Shown piece by piece: positions 17,591 through 25,407 of a stretch of 64,000 nucleotides of DNA. Origin of the DNA: Flavobacterium sp. HSC-61S13 (GTDB lineage: Bacteria; Bacteroidota; Bacteroidia; Flavobacteriales; Flavobacteriaceae); contig NZ_JALJZV010000008.1 in the NCBI RefSeq assembly GCF_024171535.1, positions 62,001-126,000 on the forward strand. Direction: 5' to 3'. Position numbers and translations under genes: made by a program. A model generated the notes under the pieces. It worked only from the letters and a program-made list of their open reading frames with translations, searched no databases and had not been told where the DNA came from. Position 1 is the first letter of the stretch; every line of letters begins with the position of its first letter.

Positions 17591-18160
17591 ATGAAAGAGT
17601 TCAAACTTCTTAACGTTGGAGTGGTTAAAGGAAATGAGGTAGACGATTATTATCGGGTACTGATGGAGTCAGAAGGCCAACATTTTCAATTGGAATTGAA
17701 CTTTCAAAATAGTAGTATTGAAGCGTGCAAGCGCAGTATTTTAAAAGATTTTGTAGATAATCTCGATCAATTTGAAAGCAATACCAAGGAAGTTTTATTC
17801 AATGATTTTATCAACGGTGGAGCGGTGCAATCTTATATCGATTTTAGTTTGAGTCAATCGGCTGACTGTGACTTGGCTATTAGAAACAAATTTTTAATTT
17901 CTGAAACTGCTACCAAACAACAACTGGCTCAAAACTTAAAACTAGCGAGAATAGCTCTATATCCCGATGGGCAATATGACAATCCGTATTATGCGAGTTT
18001 TGATTATATCGTAGACGGGGATTTGTCAGGAAACGTTATTTCTTTAAAAACCAATGAATACGGTCAATGCAAACAGTTGGCTTGGGAATGCTTGATTTTT
18101 AGTAATTTTATAAAAAATTACAGTCAAAATAAAACAGTTAGTTCATCAAATAAATGCTAA
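17591..18160 (+). CDS. protein of unknown function, DUF2004-like
   Basis: This 189-residue soluble protein has no signal peptide. It has an acidic beta-rich C-terminal part (DNPYYASFDYIVDGDLSGNVISLKT) that resembles DUF2004-type proteins, and a helical middle (about residues 100-125). The family has no established role. It starts at an ATG and is followed after 10 nt by a VOC-family gene on the same strand, so the two are probably cotranscribed. The family assignment is tentative. Confidence 0.6.
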   Translation: MKEFKLLNVGVVKGNEVDDYYRVLMESEGQHFQLELNFQNSSIEACKRSILKDFVDNLDQFESNTKEVLFNDFINGGAVQSYIDFSLSQSADCDLAIRNKFLISETATKQQLAQNLKLARIALYPDGQYDNPYYASFDYIVDGDLSGNVISLKTNEYGQCKQLAWECLIFSNFIKNYSQNKTVSSSNKC

Positions 18161-18170
18161 ACTCACACTT

Positions 18171-18566
18171 ATGAATTTCAATTCCAACGCGGTAGTGTAT
18201 TTTGAAATTCCCGTAACGGACCTCAAACGAGCTATTACTTTTTACAAAGCGGTTTTTGACTTTGACTTTGAAATTGATTATATCGATCATAATGAAATGG
18301 CTATTTTTCCATTTTGTGATAAATTAAGAGGTATTTCAGGAGCCTTAGTAAAAGGAGAAATCTATATCCCGTCTTTAAATGGGACCTTGATTTATTTTAA
18401 TACAGACGATATCGAGGCCACCCTTCAACTGGTTGTGGAGCAAGGAGCTAAAATTTTATATCCCAAAACCTCCAATGGAATTTGGGGTTATGTCGCTGAA
18501 TTTCAAGATTTGGAAGGCAATAGAATTGGGTTGCACATGAAAGTGCTGGATGCTCCAATTCCTTAA
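18171..18566 (+). CDS. VOC-family (glyoxalase/bleomycin-resistance-like) protein
   Basis: This 131-residue protein has the paired beta-alpha-beta-beta-beta fold of VOC proteins: VVYFEIPVTDLKRAITFYKAVF in the first module and LIYFNTDDIEATLQLVVEQGAKILYP in the second, ending EFQDLEGNRIGLHMK. The metal-site candidates are the acidic and His residues at the strand starts and in the last motif. VOC members include isomerases, dioxygenases and drug-binding proteins; this one resembles the single-domain PhnB/YdcJ-like group without known substrate. It is the second gene of a two-gene unit. Confidence 0.85.
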   Translation: MNFNSNAVVYFEIPVTDLKRAITFYKAVFDFDFEIDYIDHNEMAIFPFCDKLRGISGALVKGEIYIPSLNGTLIYFNTDDIEATLQLVVEQGAKILYPKTSNGIWGYVAEFQDLEGNRIGLHMKVLDAPIP

Positions 18567-18590
18567 ATTTACTTAGAGTTTAGTATAGTA

Positions 18591-18614
18591 CTGTCGGTAA
18601 AGCCATACCGACAG
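18591..18614 (+). terminator. hairpin after the VOC gene
   Basis: A perfect 9-bp stem (CTGTCGGTA with TACCGACAG) with a 6-nt loop lies 25 nt past the stop codon. No U-run follows, so it is either a weak terminator or an RNA 3'-end stabiliser. The rest of the gap to 19025 holds a CAGCTTTT/AAAAGCTG repeat near 18785 and no gene I can support. Confidence 0.45.
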
Positions 18615-18967
18615 CAAATTCCATTTCTGCGGCATATAAATCCGAATTGCTAAAACAATTGTATCCTTTAATTTAGTCGATGATACTGCAATCAATATAC
18701 TGCATCATACGATTTTAGTTTCGATTTACTTACCGAATACTGCGATCGTCCGATTGGATATTGATTAAAACGATCTTCTTTTACAGCTTTTGAAAAGCTG
18801 CAATACACTCCTAAAAAAAGAGATTTTTTTCCGTGATACCAATAGATTTTTTTAATTTATATTGGATTTTCCCTATTATTTCAGCGTAGAATATATTTTG
18901 ATTTCGTTTAGGCAACTTCATGTTATTGGACATAATGTGGCTTGTGTTTTTTATAACAAAAAAATAT

Positions 18968-18988
18968 TAATGCAATATTGTTGCATTA
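18968..18988. promoter_or_regulatory. palindrome TAATGCAA-N5-TTGCATTA
   Basis: A perfect 8-bp inverted repeat with a 5-nt centre lies 36 nt before the likely ATG of the flavoprotein gene. Its size and symmetry suit a dimeric regulator. A GTG at 18989 directly after it would be an alternative start but would place the operator at the start codon. Confidence 0.5.
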
Positions 18989-19024
18989 GTGAAAAAATCA
19001 TACATTTATCAAAAATCAAAAACG

Positions 19025-20029
19025 ATGTTTACAAGAAAACAATTTATTGTCAAAAGTAGCGCGGCACTGTCGGTGCTGGCTATTCCAAACTTCTTGTTCT
19101 CCCTAACAAAAGATTTAAATATGAAAGAAAAGGATTTATTCGAGGTACTTATTATCGGTGGTAGTTATTCAGGACTATCCGCTGGTTTAGCTCTTGCGAG
19201 AGCTAGGCGCAAGGTTTTAATCATCGACAGCAATCAGCCTTGTAATCGTCAAACTCCATATTCGCATAATTTTTTAACACAGGATGGAACAAAACCTGCA
19301 GAAATTGCGTCAATAGCAAAGACTCAATTGGAAAAATACGACACGGTTCAATTTAAAGATGATGTTGCTGATTCGGCTACGGTCACTGATTATGGTTTCG
19401 AAGTGAAAACCCAAACAGGTAAAATCTTTTATACCAAAAAATTAATTATGGCAACGGGATTGCGAGATCTTTTACCTGCGATACCGGGATTAAAGGAGAG
19501 TTGGGGTATTTCCGTCATACATTGTCCGTATTGTCACGGCTATGAGTTTAATGACCAAGCGACGAGTATTATCGCTAACGGTTCTACTGGAGTCGGATTG
19601 GTTAAGTTGATTTCTAATTGGTCTAAACAAATCACTTTGTTTACCGACGGGCCGAGTACGTTAACTGCAGATGAAATGGTATTGTTACAACGGAAACGAA
19701 TTGAAATCGTCGAAACTAAAATTCAGGCATTGGAACATCAAAATGGTATGATTAGTCGGGTACTTCTAAGTGATGGCAGTTCTAAAGATTGTCGGGCAGT
19801 GTATATGCGACCTCCGGTCGAACAACATTCGGATATTCCCTTGCGTTTAGGTGCGGAATTCACAGCTCAGGGCCTTTTAAAGGTTGCTGAATCGCGTTTG
19901 ACCACCGTGCCTAATTTGTATGCTTGCGGAGACAATTCGTCACACCGATCTGTTGCCTCGGCAGTTTTTACCGGATCCTTAGCGGGTTCGATGGTCAATG
20001 CAAGTTTGATCGATGCAGAATTTATTTAG
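19025..20029 (+). CDS. TrxB-like FAD/NAD(P)-dependent oxidoreductase with exported-looking N-terminus
   Basis: Starting at the ATG at 19025 this is 334 residues. The first 30 residues (FTRKQFIVKSSAALSVLAIP) look like a Tat-type signal, except that the twin Arg is Arg-Lys. The FAD motif GGSYSGLSAGLALARA follows, then the redox motif HCPYCHGYE (two Cys), an NAD(P) region and the C-terminal NLYACGDNS. Thioredoxin reductases normally have CATC/CAVC and stay in the cytoplasm. A Met before the FAD domain (19121) would give a normal cytoplasmic protein, so the location is open. The GTG at 18989 is less likely because it abuts the palindrome. Confidence 0.85.
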   Translation: MFTRKQFIVKSSAALSVLAIPNFLFSLTKDLNMKEKDLFEVLIIGGSYSGLSAGLALARARRKVLIIDSNQPCNRQTPYSHNFLTQDGTKPAEIASIAKTQLEKYDTVQFKDDVADSATVTDYGFEVKTQTGKIFYTKKLIMATGLRDLLPAIPGLKESWGISVIHCPYCHGYEFNDQATSIIANGSTGVGLVKLISNWSKQITLFTDGPSTLTADEMVLLQRKRIEIVETKIQALEHQNGMISRVLLSDGSSKDCRAVYMRPPVEQHSDIPLRLGAEFTAQGLLKVAESRLTTVPNLYACGDNSSHRSVASAVFTGSLAGSMVNASLIDAEFI

Positions 20030-20038
20030 AGATTAGAT

Positions 20039-20072
20039 TATAAACCCTACTGAGAAAAGAGTAGGGTTTATA
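20039..20072. terminator. bidirectional terminator hairpin
   Basis: A perfect 13-bp stem (TATAAACCCTACT with AGTAGGGTTTATA) has an 8-nt loop and lies between the converging flavoprotein and peroxiredoxin genes. A strong U-run is lacking. Confidence 0.7.
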
Positions 20073-20080
20073 TCTAGTAA

Positions 20081-20728
20081 TTATGCTTTTAATATCGACA
20101 CTAAATTTCCGAGGTCTATTCTGTTGGTATAGTTGCTGTCAACATAGGAATAGGTGATGATCGAGTTGTTATCAACAACAAAAACCGCTGGTATAGGGAG
20201 TTCATAACTGTCATTCCCGTTAAACGAGGTGAGATCAATACCCAATCCGCTGTATGCGACCTGAGCATAGTCTTGTAAGGTAAAAGCAATTCCGAGTTTT
20301 TTTGCCAGTTCATTGTTTTGATCGTACAGCAGATCAAACTCCAAGTTGTTTTCGGCGATTAATTGTTTGCTGTATGTAGTGATTTGTGGGCTGATCGCCA
20401 GTATTCGTACGCGGTCGAGTTGATTTTGTGTTATAAAATCCTGAATGGCTCGCAATTCCAAGTTGCAATAAGGACACCAAGATCCGCGAAAGAAAAATAA
20501 GACCACACGATCGTATTGCCCGAGTAATTGCTGTGAATCGAGCAGTTGATTTTGACTGTTCACCAATGAAAATGACGGTAAACTCATTCCGACCGTTATC
20601 GCTTTTTCTTCTATTTTTTGATCTTTTAAATCTTTGATGGATTGCGCAAACAGCTCGTTGATTTCCTCAGGCAATTGTTTGGATAATTCTTTGTTTAGAA
20701 TTTCTATTTGTTTCGCTAAATTTGACAT
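20081..20728 (-). CDS. peroxiredoxin-like AhpC/TSA family protein
   Basis: This 215-residue cytoplasmic protein has an N-terminal helical part of about 40 residues before a thioredoxin-fold peroxiredoxin domain. The active-site motif is FFRGSWCPYCNLELRA with Cys85 and Cys88. The later strands carry the usual VRILAISPQ and IPAVFVVD. It probably reduces peroxides with thiols. It has a good promoter at 20761-20791 and is divergent from an HxlR regulator with a conserved N-terminal cysteine, and convergent with a TrxB-like flavoprotein. The three could form one thiol-redox response, which is inference. Confidence 0.88.
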   Translation of the reverse strand: MSNLAKQIEILNKELSKQLPEEINELFAQSIKDLKDQKIEEKAITVGMSLPSFSLVNSQNQLLDSQQLLGQYDRVVLFFFRGSWCPYCNLELRAIQDFITQNQLDRVRILAISPQITTYSKQLIAENNLEFDLLYDQNNELAKKLGIAFTLQDYAQVAYSGLGIDLTSFNGNDSYELPIPAVFVVDNNSIITYSYVDSNYTNRIDLGNLVSILKA

Positions 20729-20751
20729 CTTTTTGCAGTATTAATAAAGGT

Positions 20752-20759
20752 TATTTTTG
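20752..20759 (+). promoter_or_regulatory. -7 element (TATTTTTG) for the HxlR gene
   Basis: An exact TAnnTTTG match points toward the HxlR gene 75 nt downstream. It lies one base from the -7 element of the divergent peroxiredoxin gene, so one bound regulator could block both. Confidence 0.45.
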
Positions 20760-20760
20760 G

Positions 20761-20791
20761 CAAACTTAATCGCTTAATTAATTCCTCACAA
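20761..20791 (-). promoter_or_regulatory. promoter of the peroxiredoxin gene
   Basis: On the minus strand TTG (20789-20791), a 20-nt gap and TAAGTTTG (20761-20768) match the Bacteroidota TTG-N19-21-TAnnTTTG promoter, 32 nt before the start codon. Confidence 0.7.
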
Positions 20792-20833
20792 TACCGCATA
20801 ATTACAACCCTAAGGGATAAAAAAGTCACTATT

Positions 20834-21187
20834 ATGAAGACTAAGGATTACGAGCTTATAGAAAAACAATGTCCGTTGGAATTTGCGGTAAAGGCAATCA
20901 GTGGAAAGTGGAAAATTCCAATCATCTGGCAAATGCATTTGGGCGAGAAAAGACCGAGTGAATTTCTGCGTGGAATTGCTAAAGTAGATCGCCGTGTCCT
21001 GAACCAGCAACTCAAAGAGATGATGGAAGCGGGTTTAATTACCAAAGAGAGCTTTAATGAATTGCCTCCAAGAGTTGAATACAGTTTGACCGAATTGGGT
21101 CAGGGTTTGGTCAAAGTATTGTGGGAATTAAACGAATGGGGGAAGTTGTTATTACCTGAAAATAAAGAGGACATACCTTTGATTTAG
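20834..21187 (+). CDS. HxlR-family transcriptional regulator
   Basis: This 117-residue winged-helix protein has the HxlR pattern: CPLEFAVKAISGKWKIPIIWQ with Cys13, the recognition part KRPSEFLRGI and VLNQQLKEMMEAGLI, and the wing PPRVEYSLTELGQ. In HxlR members such as YodB and HypR an N-terminal cysteine at this place senses electrophiles or oxidants. The gene is divergent from a peroxiredoxin gene with overlapping promoters, which fits thiol-responsive control of that gene. The sensing mechanism is inferred from the conserved cysteine. Confidence 0.93.
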   Translation: MKTKDYELIEKQCPLEFAVKAISGKWKIPIIWQMHLGEKRPSEFLRGIAKVDRRVLNQQLKEMMEAGLITKESFNELPPRVEYSLTELGQGLVKVLWELNEWGKLLLPENKEDIPLI

Positions 21188-21227
21188 TAGCTCGTTGTTC
21201 AATTAAAAATCGCGCTAGAAAACCAAT

Positions 21228-21266
21228 AAAAAAATGCGATTCGGTTTGTTCGAATCGCATTTTTTT
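21228..21266. terminator. bidirectional terminator
   Basis: A perfect 16-bp stem (AAAAAAATGCGATTCG with its complement) has a 7-nt loop and A/T runs on both sides, between the converging HxlR and desaturase-like genes. It overlaps the last two bases of the latter's stop codon. Confidence 0.92.
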
Positions 21267-22212
21267 ATTCTTCTCTTTTATCGGTAACAACTATCGCTTG
21301 CTCTCGCATTTCTTTGCGAATCTGTTTGACTGTTTTGCTACTGCCGTCGTGACTCCATCCCGGAGGACCAAAGACATACATAAATTTATCCTTAAATTTT
21401 GGCGACTTTTTAGTGTCTTCCCATATATTGACGTATTCGTGCATTAGAATATTCCATACGTTGTAAGAATCCGGAGGAGTGGTTACACCGAACTCTATCT
21501 CGATATCTTCATCCAATTCCTTCCAAGTTCCAAACATCTTATCAAAACAGTTTAAAAAACCACCGTGATTTTTGTCCATATATTCCAAGTTTTTGGAGTG
21601 ATGAACTTGGTGCATGGTGTGGGTATTAAAGATTTTTTCTAAAAAACCGAGTTTTGGTACGTATTTGGTGTGCAATTGAAATTGCCAAAGGGATTCAATT
21701 CCCAGGCAAACCATCAGCATTTCTGGTGGAAAACCTATGGCCGGTATCCATAAATAAAACAGGGGTTTGTAAAACAGCGTAAACCAACCGTTACGCACAG
21801 CAGTACCCAGGTTAAAGTTGTCCGAAGAATGATGTACTATATGTGCTGCCCAAAAAAAGCGCACCATATGATTTTGGCGGTGAAACCAATAATAGCTAAA
21901 ATCGTCTGCGAGCTGACATAGTATCCAAACATACCAAGCATAACTAAATGATTGCCATCCCATGATATTGGTGCGTACACCATCGACTATTGGATTAAAA
22001 AGCTCGTAAACAGTTGTGAAGACCAATATGGCGGTTACTGTTTTGAGTAAGGCTGCTAGAATTGCAGATCCCAATCCTATGGATAAACTGGAAAACAAAT
22101 CTTTCCAGTGGTATAAATCTTTCTTTTCGGTGTGTTTGCTATAACTGAGCTCCAGTAAAATCAATGCTAAAAAACAAGGTGTACCATATACTAAGGGGTT
22201 GGTAAAATCCAT
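21265..22212 (-). CDS. sterol desaturase / fatty-acid hydroxylase family membrane protein
   Basis: This 315-residue protein has several membrane helices and the histidine clusters of the diiron fatty-acid hydroxylase superfamily: WFHRQNH, AAHIVHHSSDNFN, and THTMHQVHHSKN, followed by the conserved YMDKNHGGFLNCFDKMFGTW. These enzymes use a diiron centre to hydroxylate or desaturate lipids at the membrane. Bacterial substrates vary (sterols, carotenoids, hydroxy fatty acids) and cannot be read here. The gene is a single unit with its own terminator. Confidence 0.93.
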   Translation of the reverse strand: MDFTNPLVYGTPCFLALILLELSYSKHTEKKDLYHWKDLFSSLSIGLGSAILAALLKTVTAILVFTTVYELFNPIVDGVRTNIMGWQSFSYAWYVWILCQLADDFSYYWFHRQNHMVRFFWAAHIVHHSSDNFNLGTAVRNGWFTLFYKPLFYLWIPAIGFPPEMLMVCLGIESLWQFQLHTKYVPKLGFLEKIFNTHTMHQVHHSKNLEYMDKNHGGFLNCFDKMFGTWKELDEDIEIEFGVTTPPDSYNVWNILMHEYVNIWEDTKKSPKFKDKFMYVFGPPGWSHDGSSKTVKQIRKEMREQAIVVTDKREE

Positions 22213-22394
22213 ACAGATGTTTTTGTATTAAAAGTTTTAAAACTACTATAAAGTATCGGACATACCATACAAATCGCATTATTTTTTGGTTTTTTTAATT
22301 TTAAATAAAGAAAAAACCTCCAATCTACGGGCAGTTTGAGATTATTAACTTACTTTTATCGGCATTGATTTTAAGATATAATTAAAAATAGAAT

Positions 22395-22697
22395 ATGAAA
22401 TCTTTTATAAAATTATTGTTGCTTTTTTTGGGATCCAACCTTTTTATTTTTATAATTTTCTTTAGCGATCAATGGAATACCTCGAATTCCTCAATCGGTG
22501 GAGGAGGGTATGATTTAGCTTATTTGTATTATCTAATGGCGGTAATTCTATTTTTAGTCTTTTTTAATTTGTTTTTAGCGATAGCTACTTTATATTTAAA
22601 GTCTAAGGCGAGGCAAACCAAAACGACTCAATCCTTTTTATGGATTAGTGTTCCCGCACTACTGCTTGCATTGGGTTTGTTTTTGAGCGAACTATAA
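22395..22697 (+). CDS. small membrane protein of unknown function
   Basis: This 100-residue protein has three hydrophobic segments (about residues 5-25, 42-67 and 80-98) and a Gly/Ser-rich loop (SSIGGGGYD) after the first. It starts at an ATG and has Bacteroidota-like composition. No family is recognised. It lies 65 bp upstream of the LysP-like permease on the same strand and may be cotranscribed with it. Confidence 0.6.
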   Translation: MKSFIKLLLLFLGSNLFIFIIFFSDQWNTSNSSIGGGGYDLAYLYYLMAVILFLVFFNLFLAIATLYLKSKARQTKTTQSFLWISVPALLLALGLFLSEL

Positions 22698-22762
22698 ATT
22701 AAGAATATCGATTAATTGGATGGTTTTAAAAGACAAATACCATTAAATACAACAAAATAAAC

Positions 22763-24223
22763 ATGGTTCAAGACGAAAATTCACAAGGATTAAAAAGAGT
22801 TTTAAAAGCAAGACACCTGTCGATGATAGCGATTGGGGGCTCGATAGGTACGGGGCTGTTTGTCGCTTCCGGTGCTACTATTGCCCAGGCAGGACCTGGT
22901 GGGGCGTTATTGTCCTACCTTTTTATCGGAGTCATGGTATATTTTCTGATGACGAGTTTGGGTGAATTGGCGGCTTATATGCCAACGTCAGGGTCGTTTT
23001 CAACCTATGGAGCGAAATATGTCGAAGAGGGATTTGGTTTTGCCTTGGGATGGAATTATTGGTATAACTGGGCAATCACCATTGCGGTAGACTTGGTAGC
23101 CGCTCAATTGGTTATGAGTTATTGGTTACCCGATATTGACCCGTGGATATGGAGTGCCATTTTCCTTGCCTTACTCTTTGCAATTAACGTGATCTCTACG
23201 AAAAATTTTGGAGAGATGGAATTTTGGTTTTCATTGATCAAAGTCGTTACGGTTGTTTTATTTATAGGAATAGGGTTGCTGATGATTGTCGGCATACTCG
23301 AAGGAGCTGGGCATGTAAAAGAAAATTGGACGTCTAATGGCGCGCCTTTTTCCGGTGGATTTGCTTCACTGATCGGTGTTGCCATGATCGTTGGCTTCTC
23401 GTTTCAGGGAACGGAGCTTATCGGGATAGCCGCAGGAGAATCTGAAAACCCAGAGAAAAATATACCTAAGGCTACCAAGCAAATCTTTTGGAGAATTCTA
23501 CTTTTTTATGTTTTCTCAATCATTATAATAGGAAGTATTATTCCTTATACCGATGTGCGTTTGTTAAACGAAGACATCAGAAACATCAGTATTAGTCCGT
23601 TTACACTGATCTTCGAAAATGCCGGATTACTGGCTGTGGCCTCAGTGATGAACGCCGTGATTTTAACATCGGTGCTTTCTGCAGGAAATTCGGGTATGTA
23701 TGCGTCTACTAGAATGCTTTTCTCGCTGGCTAGGGAAGGAAAAGCGCCAAAAATATTTTCAAAAATCACCGCTGGAGGGGTGCCTAGAAATGCTTTAATC
23801 GCAACGACTTTAATGGCGGCACTGTGTTTCTTGACCTCGTTATTTCCCAATCAACAAATCTATTTGTGGTTGTTAAATACCTCAGGTATGACCGGATTTA
23901 TCGCTTGGTTGGGCATAGCGATTAGCCATTACCGATTTAGAAGGGGATATGTGTCTCAAGGACGAGATATTGCAGACTTACCCTATAGAGCGAAACTGTT
24001 TCCATTCGGACCATTCTTTGCCTTTTTTGTGTGTTTGGTCATTACTTTAGGTCAAAACTATCAAGCTTTTTTAAACGATAAAATCGATTGGGTTGGGGTT
24101 GTGGCAACTTATGTCGGATTACCGATCTTTTTGATTATTTGGTTTGGTTATAAATGGACTAAAAAAACCAAATTCGTAGCTTATAAAAACATGGAATTAC
24201 CTCCGGTTTCTAAAAGAAAATAA
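22763..24223 (+). CDS. lysP: amino-acid permease of the AAT family, LysP-like
   Basis: This 486-residue protein has 12 membrane helices with the AAT layout: LKARHLSMIAIGGSIGTGLF at residues 13-32, GFALGWNYWYNW, and FSFQGTELIGIAAGESENP, a stretch highly typical of lysine permease LysP, followed by a WRILLFYVFSI helix. It should import lysine or a related amino acid with protons. Binding specificity is inferred from the LysP-like signature only. The gene ends before a strong terminator. Confidence 0.88.
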   Translation: MVQDENSQGLKRVLKARHLSMIAIGGSIGTGLFVASGATIAQAGPGGALLSYLFIGVMVYFLMTSLGELAAYMPTSGSFSTYGAKYVEEGFGFALGWNYWYNWAITIAVDLVAAQLVMSYWLPDIDPWIWSAIFLALLFAINVISTKNFGEMEFWFSLIKVVTVVLFIGIGLLMIVGILEGAGHVKENWTSNGAPFSGGFASLIGVAMIVGFSFQGTELIGIAAGESENPEKNIPKATKQIFWRILLFYVFSIIIIGSIIPYTDVRLLNEDIRNISISPFTLIFENAGLLAVASVMNAVILTSVLSAGNSGMYASTRMLFSLAREGKAPKIFSKITAGGVPRNALIATTLMAALCFLTSLFPNQQIYLWLLNTSGMTGFIAWLGIAISHYRFRRGYVSQGRDIADLPYRAKLFPFGPFFAFFVCLVITLGQNYQAFLNDKIDWVGVVATYVGLPIFLIIWFGYKWTKKTKFVAYKNMELPPVSKRK

Positions 24224-24252
24224 CATCTTATTACTAAAAGTATAACTAAGGC

Positions 24253-24286
24253 AAAAATCCCGATTTGAATTCAAGTCGGGATTTTT
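24253..24286 (+). terminator. terminator of the LysP-like gene
   Basis: A long stem (AAAAATCCCGATTTGAA pairing with TTCAAGTCGGGATTTTT, one G-T pair) centred on GAATTC ends in a U-run, 30 nt past the stop codon. Confidence 0.88.
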
Positions 24287-24603
24287 GTTTGATACCTAGC
24301 CTCAGTGCAGATGAAAAGGATTGTAAGTCAAGTGGACCGAGGTCAATTCAAAACACAGTCGAATATATATTAAGTGGTGCTGAAAATTTGCAACAGTCAA
24401 TTAATGAATGGTGTTCAAATACCGTTTATGAATATCAATGACGCATTGAAAGTTCTTAATTATGAAAGGATTAACATTTTTGAAATGCGATTTTTTAGTT
24501 TTTTTAGTTTTTTCTCATTAAATTGTTATTCGATTAAAGACGGCTTTTTAACTTGTTAATCGTCTGTTTTTAATTTTTGAAAAACCACAAAAAAACCACA
24601 ATT
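24287..24603. other. intergenic gap without a supported gene
   Basis: About 320 bp between the lysP terminator and the lactonase gene. The longest open stretch (24374-24559) has no coding features. No exact TAnnTTTG promoter toward the lactonase was found. Confidence 0.4.
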
Positions 24604-25395
24604 ATGACTGATGAAATTCGCTTGTATATGTTTCAGACCGGAGTTTTGAAATGTAAGGAAAACAACATTAAAATGAATGCGTCCAACGACCCTTATGAAA
24701 TTCCCGTGCCTTGGTATTTAATCATACATCCAAAAGGGAATATCATCATCGATGGAGGAAATGCAGTAGAGTGCGCAACGGATCCTGTTGGACATTGGGG
24801 CGGTATCACACAGGTGTACTGGCCTGTTATGACGGAAGAGGAAGGTTGTTATAATGCGATTAAAAAGCTCGGAGTTGATCCGGCAAGTATAAAATATGTG
24901 ATTCAAAGCCATTTGCATTTGGATCACACGGGGGCGATTGGGCGTTTTCCAAACGCAACTCATGTTGTTCAGCGCGTTGAATATGAATATGCTTTTACGG
25001 CAGATTGGTTTGCCGCGGGAGGGTATATTAAGAAAGACTTTAATAAGCCCAATCTAAAATGGCAGTTTCTCGACGGACAGAAAACCGATATTTACGATTT
25101 TTATGGAGATGGTACGCTTAAGATTATATTCACCCCGGGACATTCGCCAGGACATTCGAGTTTTCTAGTGACTTTGCCTAATTCGGGTTCAATTTTATTA
25201 GCTATTGATGCCGCTTATACAACGGAACATTGGGATGATAAGGTGTTGCCAGGTTTCTTAGCCTCAGCTGTTGATTCGGTGCGTTCTGTCGCGAAAATGC
25301 GATTCATAGCCGATCAAAACGATGCTATGGTCGTTACAGGACATGATCCAGTGAAATGGGGAACTTTTAAACACGCACCCGAATTTTATAATTAA
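24604..25395 (+). CDS. metallo-beta-lactamase-fold lactonase, AttM/BlcC (AHL lactonase) family
   Basis: From the ATG at 24604 it has 263 residues. The dinuclear zinc motif is SHLHLDHTG with His103, His105, Asp107 and His108, followed by later ligands in GHSPGHSSF and LLAIDAAY, and a distal GHDP. This is the AHL-lactonase branch, which also includes the gamma-butyrolactone lactonase BlcC/AttM. Just downstream are an alcohol dehydrogenase and a succinate-semialdehyde dehydrogenase, the same set as the Agrobacterium blcABC operon. I therefore favour gamma-butyrolactone hydrolysis to 4-hydroxybutyrate over quorum quenching. The upstream TTG at 24577 is an unlikely start. Confidence 0.85.
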   Translation: MTDEIRLYMFQTGVLKCKENNIKMNASNDPYEIPVPWYLIIHPKGNIIIDGGNAVECATDPVGHWGGITQVYWPVMTEEEGCYNAIKKLGVDPASIKYVIQSHLHLDHTGAIGRFPNATHVVQRVEYEYAFTADWFAAGGYIKKDFNKPNLKWQFLDGQKTDIYDFYGDGTLKIIFTPGHSPGHSSFLVTLPNSGSILLAIDAAYTTEHWDDKVLPGFLASAVDSVRSVAKMRFIADQNDAMVVTGHDPVKWGTFKHAPEFYN

Positions 25396-25407
25396 GACGC
25401 CAAATAA

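Noticed and set aside
18862..19059. 65-codon frame overlapping the flavoprotein start
   Set aside because: It overlaps the promoter palindrome and the flavoprotein gene in another frame and has no recognisable features.
24374..24559. 61-codon frame upstream of the lactonase
   Set aside because: Low-complexity Phe/Ser-rich product in AT-rich DNA, with no start context or family.
24604..25395. Quorum-quenching AHL lactonase as the main role
   Set aside because: The fold fits, but the next two genes are dehydrogenases that complete gamma-butyrolactone use, and no quorum-sensing genes are nearby. Kept only as an alternative.
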